Positions 43,100 to 52,578 are shown, numbered from the stretch's first letter. The stretch is 55,998 bases of DNA from Bacteroidota bacterium (GCA_023415545.1 JAEZKJ010000118.1:1-55998); one strand, 5' to 3'. The notes: generated by a model from the sequence alone, not told the origin. Numbers and translations: made by a program.

Positions 43100-44182
43100 A
43101 TGGCAAAAGAAGTAGTTTTAATGAAAGGTAATGAGGCCATAGCACACGCAGCGATACGAATCGGTGTTGACGGCTATTTTGGTTATCCTATTACCCCACA
43201 GTCAGAAGTCTTAGAGACACTTGCCGAAGAGAAACCTTGGGAAAGTACCGGGATGGTTGTCCTTCAAGCCGAGAGCGAAGTGGCTGCCATAAATATGGTA
43301 TATGGTGGCGCAGGAACAGGAAAGATGGTTATGACATCATCTTCAAGCCCGGGAGTAAGTTTGAAACAAGAGGGTATTTCATATATTGCAGGAGCTGAAT
43401 TACCATGTCTAATTGTTAATGTTATGCGTGGTGGACCAGGTTTGGGTACTATTCAACCTAGTCAAGCTGACTATTTCCAAACTGTTAAAGGTGGTGGACA
43501 TGGTGACTATCGTCTTATTGCCCTTGCACCTGCATCTGTTCAAGAGATGGCCGATTTTGTTGGACTAGGATTTGACCTTGCTTTCAAATATCGTAATCCT
43601 GCTATTATCATTGCCGATGGTGTCATTGGTCAGATGATGGAGAAGGTTGTTTTGCCTGAACAGAAAAGACGTCTTACTGACGAAGAGGTTCTTGCTCGTT
43701 GCCCATGGGCAGCTAATGGAAGAGATAAAAAGCGTAAGCCAAATATTATAACTTCACTTGAACTTGATCCTGCAGAGATGGAAAAACGTAACATTCATCT
43801 TCAAAAAAAATATGCAGAGATTCAAGAAAATGAGGTAAGATACGAAGAGATACATTGCGAAGATGCCGAATATTTAATCGTTGCATTTGGTTCTTCTGCA
43901 CGTATCGTCCAAAAGGCTGTTGAGATTGCTCGTGAAGAGGGTATAAAAGTTGGATTACTTCGTCCTATAACTATTTGGCCTTTCCCATCAAAAGCTATTG
44001 CACAACGTGCAAAACAGGTGAAAGGTATTTTGACTGTTGAACTTAATGCCGGTCAAATGGTAGAAGATGTGCGTCTTGCAGTGGAATGTAAAGTCCCAGT
44101 TGAGTACTTTGGTAGATTAGGAGGTATAGTTCCTGATCCTGATGAGGTTGTGAAAGCACTTAAAGAAAAACTTGTAAAATAA
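43100..44182 (+). CDS. 2-oxoacid:ferredoxin oxidoreductase, alpha subunit (VorB/KorA-like)
   Basis: Pyrimidine-binding thiamine subunit of a CoA-dependent 2-oxoacid oxidoreductase. The 360 residues begin with EVVLMKGNEAIAHAAIRIGV, then GYFGYPITPQSEV (about 27-39), the conserved QAESEVAAINMVYGGA (about 56-71) and the C-terminal transketolase-like domain with VELNAGQMVEDVRLAV. Homologues in Bacteroidales are often annotated as 3-methyl-2-oxobutanoate or 2-oxoglutarate oxidoreductase; the sequence alone does not separate these. It is followed 6 bp later by a tiny membrane-protein gene. Confidence 0.93.
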   Translation: MAKEVVLMKGNEAIAHAAIRIGVDGYFGYPITPQSEVLETLAEEKPWESTGMVVLQAESEVAAINMVYGGAGTGKMVMTSSSSPGVSLKQEGISYIAGAELPCLIVNVMRGGPGLGTIQPSQADYFQTVKGGGHGDYRLIALAPASVQEMADFVGLGFDLAFKYRNPAIIIADGVIGQMMEKVVLPEQKRRLTDEEVLARCPWAANGRDKKRKPNIITSLELDPAEMEKRNIHLQKKYAEIQENEVRYEEIHCEDAEYLIVAFGSSARIVQKAVEIAREEGIKVGLLRPITIWPFPSKAIAQRAKQVKGILTVELNAGQMVEDVRLAVECKVPVEYFGRLGGIVPDPDEVVKALKEKLVK

Positions 44183-44188
44183 GATGCT

Positions 44189-44356
44189 ATGAACATTGAC
44201 AAAGTTAGAAATATATTGAATATATTATTTATGGTACTCACTGCAGTTGCCATAATTACATATTTTGCAGCATCCGATTTCACTACATTCCTATATGTAT
44301 GTGCAGCAGCTATATTTGTAAAAATTGTTGAATTCTTTTTACGCTTCATGTTTTAA
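44189..44356 (+). CDS. Small membrane protein embedded in the oxidoreductase operon (55 aa)
   Basis: Translation from the ATG at 44189 begins MNIDKVRNILNILF and ends VEFFLRFMF followed by TAA at 44354-44356, giving 55 residues. It reads as two hydrophobic helices (about 10-27 and 31-54) with a short turn containing Ala-Ser-Asp. It lies 6 bp after the alpha subunit and 19 bp before the beta subunit, all on the same strand, so it must be on the same mRNA. I do not recognise a family. A membrane tether for the otherwise soluble enzyme is conceivable but unproven. Confidence 0.7.
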   Translation: MNIDKVRNILNILFMVLTAVAIITYFAASDFTTFLYVCAAAIFVKIVEFFLRFMF

Positions 44357-44375
44357 TGTATAGGAGAAGAAACTT

Positions 44376-45140
44376 ATGACAAAAGAAGAAATAATAAAAC
44401 CTGAAAATCTGGTTTACAAAAAACCTACTTTAATGAACGACAATCCTATGCATTATTGCCCTGGATGTAGTCATGGAGTAGTACATAAACTCATTGCTGA
44501 GGTAATTGAGGAGATGGGTATGGAAGAAAAAACTGTAGGTGTATCTCCTGTGGGATGTGCAGTGTTTGCTTACAATTATCTTGATATAGATTGGGAAGAG
44601 GCAGCACATGGTCGCGCTCCTGCTGTAGCTACTGCTATAAAAAGACTATGGCCTGACCGTTTGGTATTCACTTATCAGGGTGATGGTGACCTGGCTTGTA
44701 TAGGTACTGCAGAAACAATACATGCATTAAATCGTGGTGAGAATATCACAATTATATTCATAAACAATGCTATTTATGGTATGACAGGTGGTCAAATGGC
44801 TCCTACCACTCTTGTTGGTATGAAGACAGCAACTTGTCCATATGGTCGAGATATTAAATTGCATGGTTATCCATTGAAAATATCAGATATAGCTGCTTCG
44901 CTTGAAGGAACAGCTTATGTTACTCGTCAATCAGTACAGAGTGTGCCAGCTATCCGTAAGGCGAAAAAGGCTATCCGTAAAGCTTTTGAAAATTCTATGC
45001 AAGGAAAAGGTTCAAACCTTGTAGAGATAGTTTCAACATGTAACTCAGGTTGGAAAATGAGTGCTGATGGTGCAAACAAATGGATGCAAGAGAATATGTT
45101 CCCATACTATCCGTTGGGTGACTTAAAAGATAAAGAATAA
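44376..45140 (+). CDS. 2-oxoacid:ferredoxin oxidoreductase, beta subunit (VorA/KorB-like)
   Basis: Thiamine-diphosphate-binding subunit of 254 residues. It has the cysteine motif MHYCPGCSHGVVHKL (about 26-40) and the TPP/Mg motif GDGDLACIG, followed by INNAIYGMTGGQMAPTT (about 129-145). It pairs with the alpha subunit encoded upstream. The 12-bp gap to the gamma gene and a GGAGAAG ribosome-binding-like stretch before its own start fit co-expression. Confidence 0.94.
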   Translation: MTKEEIIKPENLVYKKPTLMNDNPMHYCPGCSHGVVHKLIAEVIEEMGMEEKTVGVSPVGCAVFAYNYLDIDWEEAAHGRAPAVATAIKRLWPDRLVFTYQGDGDLACIGTAETIHALNRGENITIIFINNAIYGMTGGQMAPTTLVGMKTATCPYGRDIKLHGYPLKISDIAASLEGTAYVTRQSVQSVPAIRKAKKAIRKAFENSMQGKGSNLVEIVSTCNSGWKMSADGANKWMQENMFPYYPLGDLKDKE

Positions 45141-45152
45141 AATTCAGAAGAT

Positions 45153-45695
45153 ATGAAACAAGAGATTATTATAGCCGGTTTTGGCGGACAAGGAGTTTTG
45201 TCGATGGGTAAGATTCTTGCATATTCAGGATTGATGGAGGATAAAGAAGTTTCTTGGATGCCGGCATATGGCCCTGAACAAAGAGGAGGTACTGCTAATG
45301 TTACTGTAATAGTTAGCGATGAACGCATATCTTCTCCTATTTTAAGCAAATTCGATGCTGCCATAATACTTAACCAGCCTTCATTAGAGAAATTTGAAAG
45401 TAAAGTTAAGCCTGGCGGTATACTTATATACGACGGCTACGGAATTATTGAACCACCAAAACGTAAGGATATAAAGATATACAGAATAGATGCCATGGAC
45501 GAAGCTAATGAGAGAGGCATGGCAAAAACCTTTAACATGATTGTTCTTGGTGGTCTTCTTAAGCTATGTCCTATCGTATCTGTGGAGAGTGTTTTGAAAG
45601 CTCTTAAAAAGACACTTCCTGAACGTCACCATAAATTGATACCGATGAACGAAGAGGCTATACGTATTGGAATGGATATAATTAAAGAACAATAA
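45153..45695 (+). CDS. 2-oxoacid:ferredoxin oxidoreductase, gamma subunit
   Basis: A 180-residue gamma-type subunit with the fold start IIIAGFGGQGVLSMGKILAY (about 5-24), PAYGPEQRGGTANVTV (about 38-53) and the C-terminal ALKKTLPERHHKL. It binds CoA and completes the four-subunit enzyme, which oxidatively decarboxylates a 2-oxoacid to acyl-CoA, CO2 and reduced ferredoxin. It is the last gene of the operon, followed by a terminator. Confidence 0.94.
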   Translation: MKQEIIIAGFGGQGVLSMGKILAYSGLMEDKEVSWMPAYGPEQRGGTANVTVIVSDERISSPILSKFDAAIILNQPSLEKFESKVKPGGILIYDGYGIIEPPKRKDIKIYRIDAMDEANERGMAKTFNMIVLGGLLKLCPIVSVESVLKALKKTLPERHHKLIPMNEEAIRIGMDIIKEQ

Positions 45696-45720
45696 GAGAT
45701 ATTCATCATCTAATTTATAA

Positions 45721-45762
45721 AAAAAGGAGAATCATTCTTAATAAAGAAAGTTTCTCCTTTTT
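45721..45762 (+). terminator. Terminator of the oxidoreductase operon
   Basis: Perfect 11-bp inverted repeat (45721-45731 with 45752-45762), GGAGAA paired with TTCTCC, ending in five T. It lies 25 bp after the gamma-subunit stop codon. Confidence 0.85.
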
Positions 45763-45774
45763 ACTTTTATATTG

Positions 45775-45782
45775 TATATTTG
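45775..45782 (+). promoter_or_regulatory. Candidate -7 box (TATATTTG) of the putative-porin gene
   Basis: TATATTTG followed by CC, only 8 bp before the ATG at 45791. If used, the mRNA would have almost no leader; alternatively the box is chance. Confidence 0.3.
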
Positions 45783-45790
45783 CCGACATT

Positions 45791-47881
45791 ATGAGAAGAA
45801 TTTTTATTCTATTTTTCATGTTGTGCATATCTACACTCTATATAAATGCACAATTGAATTCAGGTAGCAGTTTAATTGGTTCATCTTCAAGTGGATTGGA
45901 CAAGGGCAGATATGACCGTAATGGTATCCCAATTGATAGTTCTAAGGTTAACGATGCGAATACTATACCTATTGGTCTTTATGCTTGGAAGATTGATTCT
46001 CGTTTAGGTAATATTAGTTCTGTTCCGGTAGATACACTACAAGAAGGTTTTCAAAACTCGAATGATACAGGAGGTTATCTTGGACAATACAATTTCCTAG
46101 GAAACTTAGGCTCCCCACGTATATCTAGACTATTCTTTCAAAGAAAAGAATCATCGCAAGAATTCTTTACCGATCCATATGACTTCTCAATTGTTCGACC
46201 TGAGAAAATTGAGTTTATGAATACATTGTCCCCATATACAAATGTTTCATATTTTACAGGAGGATCGGGAAATAACTCGGAAGAGAGATTCAAATCTTAT
46301 TTTGCTGTTAATGCAAACAAAAGGTTAGGCATAGGTTTCTTTGTTGACTACTTATATGGTCGCGGTCAGTATGCCAGTCAGTCGACAGCATTTTTCAATG
46401 GTGGCCTTTTTGCTAGTTATTTGGGTGAGAAATATAATATGCATGCCGTTTTCAATACTGAAAATCTTAAAATGGCCGAAAATGGTGGTATAAGTGATGA
46501 CAATTATATTACCGACCCTTTAAGCAAGGCTGAAGGTAAAAAGCAATATGCTAGTTATGACATTCCTACGCTTTATAGTCAAATTTGGAATCGAAACTCA
46601 GGTACTCATGGCTTCTTAACACACAGATACAATTTGGGATTTTATAAAGAGAAACAGGATACTATTAATAAAGACTCTATTCGAACAATAAAAAGTTTTA
46701 TTCCTGTTACTAGTTTTATTCATACTTTCCAAATTGATGATAGTAGAAGAAGATATATTTCGTACAACGATGCACAAAACCAAAAATACTTCGAGCATAA
46801 CTATCTTGGTAATGACTCGATAACAAAAATGAGCAGTCTATCAATAAAGAATACTGTCGGTTTGGCACTTCTAGAAGGCTTTAATAAGTGGGCTAAAGCA
46901 GGTCTTACAGCTTTTGCAACTTTTGAATATAGAGATTTTACACTTCCTGATACTATTGACCAAAAAGCAATTAAATCATATCGTGAGCATAACTTTTCTA
47001 TTGGTGGAGTATTGTCGAAAAAAGAGGGAAACACTTTTCATTACAATGTTCTTGGAGAGTTATGGCTAACCGGTGCTGATGCCGGTCAGTTCACTGTTGA
47101 GGGAAAAGGTGATATGAATTTCCGCCTGTTTGGAGATAACATACAACTTGGTGCTGAAGCTTATATAAAAAATCAAAATCCTGTTTTCTATTTTCGTCAT
47201 TTTCACTCAAAACATTATTGGTGGAACAATGATGACCTGAAAAAAGAATTTAAAACAAGAATTCTCGGTACATTAAAATCACAAAAGTTTGGTACTGAGA
47301 TTATGGTAGGAGTTGAAAACATTAAAAACTACACCTATTTAGCAAGCACTGGAGAAGATAAATTTCAATTAGAAGGCTTACAAAGATACAAGAATAATGC
47401 ATCGGTAAAACAGTGTGAAAGTGACATACAGGTATTCACTGCTGTATTATATCAAAAGTTGCGTGCCGGTATATTCCATCTTGATGGAGAGGTAGCTTAT
47501 CAAAAATCTACTAACCAGGAGGCATTGCCTCTTCCTAAATTGTCAATGTATGGAAACCTATATTTAAAGACTGATTTAGCTAAAAAAGCAATGCAGCTTG
47601 AATTGGGAGCTGATGTTAGATATTTCACTAAGTATTATGCGCCTGATTACTCTCCTGTCATTGGCCAATTCTATACTCAAAATCCTAATGATTTGATAGA
47701 AATAGGCTCATACCCTATCGTTAATGTATATGCTAATATACATCTAAATAGTTTCAGATTCTATGTTATGATGAGTCACATCAATCAGGGATCTGGCAAA
47801 TCGAATTATTTCCTTGCTCCTCACTACCCTATCAATCCAAAAATGTTAAAGATAGGTATCTCATGGAGTTTGTTCGACTAA
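45791..47881 (+). CDS. Putative outer-membrane porin (Porin_10-like)
   Basis: A 696-residue beta-barrel protein with a signal peptide (1-20, ending INAQ). The mature part is made of alternating amphipathic strands, with aromatic residues at strand ends and a final strand ending in ISWSLFD. The pattern and the early ISRLFFQRKESSQEFFTDPY segment match the putative-porin family of Bacteroidetes. It presumably forms a channel in the outer membrane; solute unknown. The solute-binding-protein gene starts 4 bp after its stop codon, so the two are co-expressed. Confidence 0.82.
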   Translation: MRRIFILFFMLCISTLYINAQLNSGSSLIGSSSSGLDKGRYDRNGIPIDSSKVNDANTIPIGLYAWKIDSRLGNISSVPVDTLQEGFQNSNDTGGYLGQYNFLGNLGSPRISRLFFQRKESSQEFFTDPYDFSIVRPEKIEFMNTLSPYTNVSYFTGGSGNNSEERFKSYFAVNANKRLGIGFFVDYLYGRGQYASQSTAFFNGGLFASYLGEKYNMHAVFNTENLKMAENGGISDDNYITDPLSKAEGKKQYASYDIPTLYSQIWNRNSGTHGFLTHRYNLGFYKEKQDTINKDSIRTIKSFIPVTSFIHTFQIDDSRRRYISYNDAQNQKYFEHNYLGNDSITKMSSLSIKNTVGLALLEGFNKWAKAGLTAFATFEYRDFTLPDTIDQKAIKSYREHNFSIGGVLSKKEGNTFHYNVLGELWLTGADAGQFTVEGKGDMNFRLFGDNIQLGAEAYIKNQNPVFYFRHFHSKHYWWNNDDLKKEFKTRILGTLKSQKFGTEIMVGVENIKNYTYLASTGEDKFQLEGLQRYKNNASVKQCESDIQVFTAVLYQKLRAGIFHLDGEVAYQKSTNQEALPLPKLSMYGNLYLKTDLAKKAMQLELGADVRYFTKYYAPDYSPVIGQFYTQNPNDLIEIGSYPIVNVYANIHLNSFRFYVMMSHINQGSGKSNYFLAPHYPINPKMLKIGISWSLFD

Positions 47882-47885
47882 AAGT

Positions 47886-48704
47886 ATGAGGCTTAGAAAG
47901 AAATATAATATCTACATAGCAGCATTAATAGTACTGATTGCTGCTTTTATAATTAATGAGTGCATAGGAAACAGTACTCATCCACGAAGTTATCAAGAGA
48001 TAAAAAATTCGGGAGTTTTACGTGCTGTAACCGAATATAACTCCGTAAGTTATTATGTTGATAGTGATTCTATTGCAGGATTCAACTACGAACTAATGAA
48101 AAGATTTGCTCGTGATAAAGGTCTTGAACTTGATATAACTCCGGAAATGAGTTTGCAGAAAAGGTTTTTAGGACTAGAAAATGGCAAATATGATATCTTA
48201 GCAAATAATAATGTCACAACCAGCGAGTTGAAAGATTCCTTCCTTTTTACTCGACCAATAATGCTAAATAAACAGGTACTTGTTCAAAGAAAACGTGAAC
48301 TTGTTGGAGATTCCATATATATAAAATCGCAACTTGATTTATCGAATAAAACCCTAAATGTTGTAAAAGGCTCACCTGCTATAAACAGAATACATAATCT
48401 AAGCAACGAAATTGGCGATTCTATAGCAATACATCAAATAGATAAATATGGACAAGAACAGCTTATCGCTCTTGTTGCTTCAGGGGATATAGATTATGCT
48501 GTTTGTGATGAATTTATTGCAAAAGCAGCACTAAAGGATTTCCCTCAGTTGGATATTTCTACCCCTATAAGTTTCACACAATTCTACTCTTGGGGAATAA
48601 ATAAAAAATCTGAATCTCTTTTAGACACTATAAACGTTTGGCTTGATCACTTCGTTACAACAAAAGAGTTTGAAGAGCTAACCCAGAAATACTTCAATAA
48701 GTGA
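47886..48704 (+). CDS. Solute-binding protein of family 3, membrane-anchored
   Basis: A 272-residue protein with an N-terminal membrane helix (about 9-26) followed by a periplasmic-binding-protein type 3 domain (YQEIKNSGVLRAVTEYNSVS, then NYELMKRFARDKGL, about 36-85, up to LTQKYFNK). The domain resembles the N-terminal part of the lytic transglycosylase MltF, but the transglycosylase domain is absent, so it is probably a sensor or binding protein only. No ABC permease genes are nearby. It is tightly linked to the upstream porin gene (4 bp), hinting that both handle the same solute. Confidence 0.82.
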   Translation: MRLRKKYNIYIAALIVLIAAFIINECIGNSTHPRSYQEIKNSGVLRAVTEYNSVSYYVDSDSIAGFNYELMKRFARDKGLELDITPEMSLQKRFLGLENGKYDILANNNVTTSELKDSFLFTRPIMLNKQVLVQRKRELVGDSIYIKSQLDLSNKTLNVVKGSPAINRIHNLSNEIGDSIAIHQIDKYGQEQLIALVASGDIDYAVCDEFIAKAALKDFPQLDISTPISFTQFYSWGINKKSESLLDTINVWLDHFVTTKEFEELTQKYFNK

Positions 48705-48736
48705 CATTTTTGATATCCTTTTTTGTTAATAATTAA

Positions 48737-48744
48737 TATCTTTG
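48737..48744 (+). promoter_or_regulatory. Candidate -7 box (TATCTTTG) of the Gfo/Idh gene
   Basis: Exact TAnnTTTG match 33 bp before the ATG at 48777. TTTG at 48709-48712 could be a -33 element, but the 24-bp spacer is long. Confidence 0.45.
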
Positions 48745-48776
48745 TAACTTAAGAAAAGTAAGATTTAAATAACAAG

Positions 48777-49766
48777 ATGGAGAAGTTAGAAAGTGTAAGA
48801 TGGGGATTCATCGGTTGTGGTGAGGTGACAGAAAAAAAGAGTGGTCCCGCCTTTCAGTTAATCGATGGCTCGAAAGTTGTAGCTGTCATGAGTCGCGATA
48901 AAGAGAAAGCAGAGTCATATGCTAAACGTCACAATATTCCCAAATGGTATACTGATGCACAAGAGCTTATAGGAGATGAAGAAGTTAATGCCATTTATAT
49001 TGCTACTCCTCCATCATCGCATGCTACCTTTGCCATAATGGCTATGAAAGCAGGTAAACCTGTGTATATTGAAAAGCCTATGGCTGCCACTTATGAAGAT
49101 TGTGCGCGAATTAATCGTATATCTAAAGAGACCGGTGTTCCATGTTTCGTAGCATATTATAGAAGATATCTTCCATATTTTCAAAAAGTGCGTGAACTAG
49201 TTGATAATGGTGAAATAGGAAACATTATAAATGTACAGATACGTTTTGCACAACCTCCACGCGATCTAGATTATAATTCTAAAAATCTTCCTTGGCGTGT
49301 ACAGCCGGTTATTGCAGGAGGTGGATATTTTTATGATTTAGCTCCACACCAACTTGACCTTCTTCAAGATATGTTTGGCTGTATTTTAGAAGCAGAAGGA
49401 TATATTTGCAATAGAGGTGGGCTATACCCTGCCGAAGATAGTGTAAGCGCATGTTTCAAATTTGACTCTGGTTTACCGGGCTCCGGTTCATGGTGTTTTG
49501 TCGCTCACGATTCAGCTAAGGAGGATAGAATTGAAATTATTGGTGATAAGGGAATGATATGTTTCTCTGTTTTTACTTTTGAGCCTATTGCTCTACATAC
49601 AGAAAGAGGTCGTGAAGAGATTATGCCTCCTAATCCTCCACATGTTCAACTTCCACTCATTAAAGCTGTTGTTGAGCATTTGCAAGGAAAAGGAATCTGT
49701 ACTTGTGATGGCGTAAGTGCTACCACAACTAACTGGGTAATGGATAAAATACTTAATAAGCTTTAA
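48777..49766 (+). CDS. Gfo/Idh/MocA-family oxidoreductase
   Basis: NAD(P)-dependent sugar-type dehydrogenase of 329 residues without a signal peptide. The Rossmann start is RWGFIGCGEVTEKKSGPAF (about 8-26), then IATPPSSHATFAI and the family motif YIEKPMA (about 96-102, with the conserved Lys). The C-terminal alpha/beta domain has GGGYFYDLAPHQLDLLQD, whose Asp and His are the usual catalytic pair. The substrate cannot be told from sequence or context; the next gene (15 bp later) is an unrelated outer-membrane protein. Confidence 0.9.
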   Translation: MEKLESVRWGFIGCGEVTEKKSGPAFQLIDGSKVVAVMSRDKEKAESYAKRHNIPKWYTDAQELIGDEEVNAIYIATPPSSHATFAIMAMKAGKPVYIEKPMAATYEDCARINRISKETGVPCFVAYYRRYLPYFQKVRELVDNGEIGNIINVQIRFAQPPRDLDYNSKNLPWRVQPVIAGGGYFYDLAPHQLDLLQDMFGCILEAEGYICNRGGLYPAEDSVSACFKFDSGLPGSGSWCFVAHDSAKEDRIEIIGDKGMICFSVFTFEPIALHTERGREEIMPPNPPHVQLPLIKAVVEHLQGKGICTCDGVSATTTNWVMDKILNKL

Positions 49767-49781
49767 CAGCAATATTTTTTT

Positions 49782-50918
49782 ATGAAATCGTTGAATAAGA
49801 TTGTTTTTTCTCTCTTATTGATAAACTGCTTCTTAAACAGTAGTGCACAAGAAGCAGCCAACGACTCTATTATAAAAAATAATATAAAAGATTTTTTTCA
49901 TGATGTTACCAACAACATGGTTGGAACAGTGAGAGAGACAGGTAGAACAATTCGACGAGTTGGTAAAGAGTTTAATGCTATTGACACCACCTATATTACT
50001 CCTAATTTCTACAATCTTGCTTTCATGCTTCAGCATACTTCATCGTATGAATCATATAGATTTGGAACAAGTGTAAATGGGAAAGAGCAAAGTATCTCTT
50101 TTTCACCTGAGATTACATACAAACTTGGTGTCTATTTTGGATGGAGATGGATTTTCTTAGGATATACTTTTGATATAGGTGAACTTTTTGGCGGCTCGAA
50201 ACAAAAGATATCAAAAAAAGAGTATTCATTAAGTCTTTATAGTTCTAAATTCGGAGTGGATATGTACTATAGAAAGACCGGTAATGATTTCAAAATTCGT
50301 TCCGTAAGAGGTTTTGATGACAATAAAAGCGTGGAGGATGCAACGTTTGATGGAATCAGAAGTAATATCAAAGGAATAAATGCATATTGGATTTTCAATC
50401 ACAAATATTTTTCATATCCTGCAGTTTATAGCCAATCAACAAATCAAAGAAGAAGTTGTGGTTCAATTATGGCAGGGTTTTCATATTCACAACATAATGT
50501 GACTTTCGATTATAAAAAACTACCTTATATTATTCAAAAAGATCTTGATGATGGCCTTAAATTCAATAATGTCCAATATTCAGACTACAGCATAAATATT
50601 GGTTACGGCTATAATTGGGTTTTCAAGAGGAACTTTGTTGCAAATCTATCACTCCTTCCGGCTATTGGATATAAAAAGTCAAGAGTCAATGGTAGTGAAG
50701 CAAACAGTGGACATTGGATTCAAGATATTAACTTCGATTTGATCACTCGTTCAGGTGTAGTTTACAATAACTCTAAATATTTTATTGGAGCTTCTTTATT
50801 AGTCCATACTTATAATTATAAAAAACAATCTTTCTCCATTACCAACTCATTTGGTTCACTGAATTTTTATATGGGCTTCAACTTCTGGAAGAAAAAGGAA
50901 TATAGGGATAAAAAATAA
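49782..50918 (+). CDS. DUF4421 outer-membrane-like protein
   Basis: A 378-residue exported protein with a signal peptide (1-22, ending NSSAQ). The body is rich in alternating beta-strands and aromatic residues (ITYKLGVYFGWRWIFLGYTF, later GFSYSQHNVTFDYKKLPY) and ends in a strand (FYMGFNFWKKKEYRD), in agreement with the DUF4421 family of Bacteroidetes. The function is unknown; a small outer-membrane barrel is likely. It follows the Gfo/Idh gene by 15 bp and is convergent with the FadL-like gene. Confidence 0.8.
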   Translation: MKSLNKIVFSLLLINCFLNSSAQEAANDSIIKNNIKDFFHDVTNNMVGTVRETGRTIRRVGKEFNAIDTTYITPNFYNLAFMLQHTSSYESYRFGTSVNGKEQSISFSPEITYKLGVYFGWRWIFLGYTFDIGELFGGSKQKISKKEYSLSLYSSKFGVDMYYRKTGNDFKIRSVRGFDDNKSVEDATFDGIRSNIKGINAYWIFNHKYFSYPAVYSQSTNQRRSCGSIMAGFSYSQHNVTFDYKKLPYIIQKDLDDGLKFNNVQYSDYSINIGYGYNWVFKRNFVANLSLLPAIGYKKSRVNGSEANSGHWIQDINFDLITRSGVVYNNSKYFIGASLLVHTYNYKKQSFSITNSFGSLNFYMGFNFWKKKEYRDKK

Positions 50919-50960
50919 TGTGCCCCCTGAAAGTTTTTTGTCTGACTTTCAAGGGACACA
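50910..50960 (-). terminator. Terminator of the OmpP1/FadL-like gene
   Basis: Sixteen-position stem (50919-50934 with 50945-50960). Two positions mismatch on the plus strand but form G-U pairs on the minus strand, which, with the U-rich tail (A run 50910-50915), marks the minus strand as the functional direction. Confidence 0.8.
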
Positions 50961-50973
50961 TCACAATTACAAA

Positions 50974-52578
50974 TTAAAATTTAGCTCCTAGAGTAAATAG
51001 TATTTGATTTCTTGAGTTATTAACTTTTGCAGCTTTCAAGTCGATATTATCGAAAGCATAGAAATCTGATTTATAGTTATCATATTTATATGCTACGTCA
51101 GCATAGAAAGTTGTTCCTCTGTATCCTAATCCAAAAGTAAATGTATTCTTTGCTTTAGTATTATTATAATCAGTATCAGTACGAGTATCGTTCCAATCTA
51201 AACTTCTATAAGCATTATCCTTATATGCAGCAGTAGAGTAATTGTATCCCGCACGAACACTAAATTGTGGAGCTATTTTTGTCTCGATACCAAGACGAAG
51301 AGTACTTACACCTTTCAAATCTTCAGATATCGCATAATTAGCAACCTCCATATCATACCCATCATCATATTTTAGCTTAGCTGATGAATAGTCAGAATAT
51401 TCATACTCAGCACCAAGGGCAACCAAATTGGAAATAGTAGTTCCCATGCTGAAGTTAAATTTCCAAGGAGTAACCAGTTTGTAATCTCTACGAATATCAC
51501 CATCATTAGTGTAATCGGGTGTAAACTCCTCTACCCTTTCAGGATTTCCCAGTGTACCATTGTTCATATATGCTATATTCGAAGTGATATCTGCATAATG
51601 GAAATCCGACAGGTTATACCATGTAGGAGTATGAATAGCTAAACCAACACGGAATGGTGAATCTTCAATCGGACGAGCTATAAAACCAAATTTTAGATCT
51701 ACACCCGAACCACTTGTTCTAAACCAATTGGTAAGTTCGTAGTAACCTTCGTTGCCTCCCTCATCGAAAATATCTTCTGTGTAATATGAGAATTTCTTAT
51801 ACTTTACATCATATGCACCAAGAGTGATACCAAGATAATATCTATCTTCAATATTGAAAGAGACATTGAAATCGTACTCATAAATTCCACCTTCCTCACG
51901 ACTAGTGAACTTATGAAGGTCACTATCCCAACCTATAGGCAAATTATCTATTCCACTTATACCTACTAGGTCGGTTCTTACTCCCATTATTCCCAAATAT
52001 GGATATTGGATTTGGTTATCCATATATGGGTTTTGGTCTGTATAGATTTTATCTGTCATACCAGCCCAAGTATCTTCAGCAAAACCATAAGCGTCGAAAC
52101 AGTTTTCAAGAACACTTACCATTTGCCAAGTTTGAGATAAACCTTGTGGATTACCACCGGATGCAAATAGCCTATTAAAGTTTTTATTCTTTTTATAGTT
52201 GAATCCAAAATTCACATATCTCAGTGGAGTATTGTTTCCAATTTTGTTACTATAAACAAAACCTACTTGATCAAACGACCAACGAGTTTTATTGTTTTTA
52301 AAATTAGTACCATAGAAATCTGATTCTGTAGCTGTATTGTTCAGTCCGAAAGATACAGAGAAATCATTACTTCTATAAATACCAATACCGGCCGGATTAG
52401 TTCCAATAACCGAAATATCACCTCCAAGAGCACCCATAGCACCACCCATACCTACGAAACGAGCTGTTCCGTTAAGTTCTGTACCAATAAGACGTTCAGC
52501 ATCATATTGTGACTGAGCAGCCATTCCCAATGATAATATCAATGAGAAAGCACAAAGTATATCTCTTTTTGTTTTCAT
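50974..52578 (-). CDS. OmpP1/FadL-family outer-membrane protein
   Basis: A 534-residue beta-barrel protein from the ATG at 52578; the frame extends three codons to a TTG at 52587, which I consider less likely. A signal peptide (about 1-20) is followed by the family opening LNGTARFVGMGGAMGALGGD and SVIGTNPAGIGIYRSNDFSV (about 37-77), as in FadL/TodX-type hydrophobic-compound channels. The C-terminus is a barrel strand (QILFTLGAKF). The ligand is unknown. It lies 23 bp after the WGP-repeat gene and is probably its operon partner. Confidence 0.87.
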   Translation of the reverse strand: MKTKRDILCAFSLILSLGMAAQSQYDAERLIGTELNGTARFVGMGGAMGALGGDISVIGTNPAGIGIYRSNDFSVSFGLNNTATESDFYGTNFKNNKTRWSFDQVGFVYSNKIGNNTPLRYVNFGFNYKKNKNFNRLFASGGNPQGLSQTWQMVSVLENCFDAYGFAEDTWAGMTDKIYTDQNPYMDNQIQYPYLGIMGVRTDLVGISGIDNLPIGWDSDLHKFTSREEGGIYEYDFNVSFNIEDRYYLGITLGAYDVKYKKFSYYTEDIFDEGGNEGYYELTNWFRTSGSGVDLKFGFIARPIEDSPFRVGLAIHTPTWYNLSDFHYADITSNIAYMNNGTLGNPERVEEFTPDYTNDGDIRRDYKLVTPWKFNFSMGTTISNLVALGAEYEYSDYSSAKLKYDDGYDMEVANYAISEDLKGVSTLRLGIETKIAPQFSVRAGYNYSTAAYKDNAYRSLDWNDTRTDTDYNNTKAKNTFTFGLGYRGTTFYADVAYKYDNYKSDFYAFDNIDLKAAKVNNSRNQILFTLGAKF

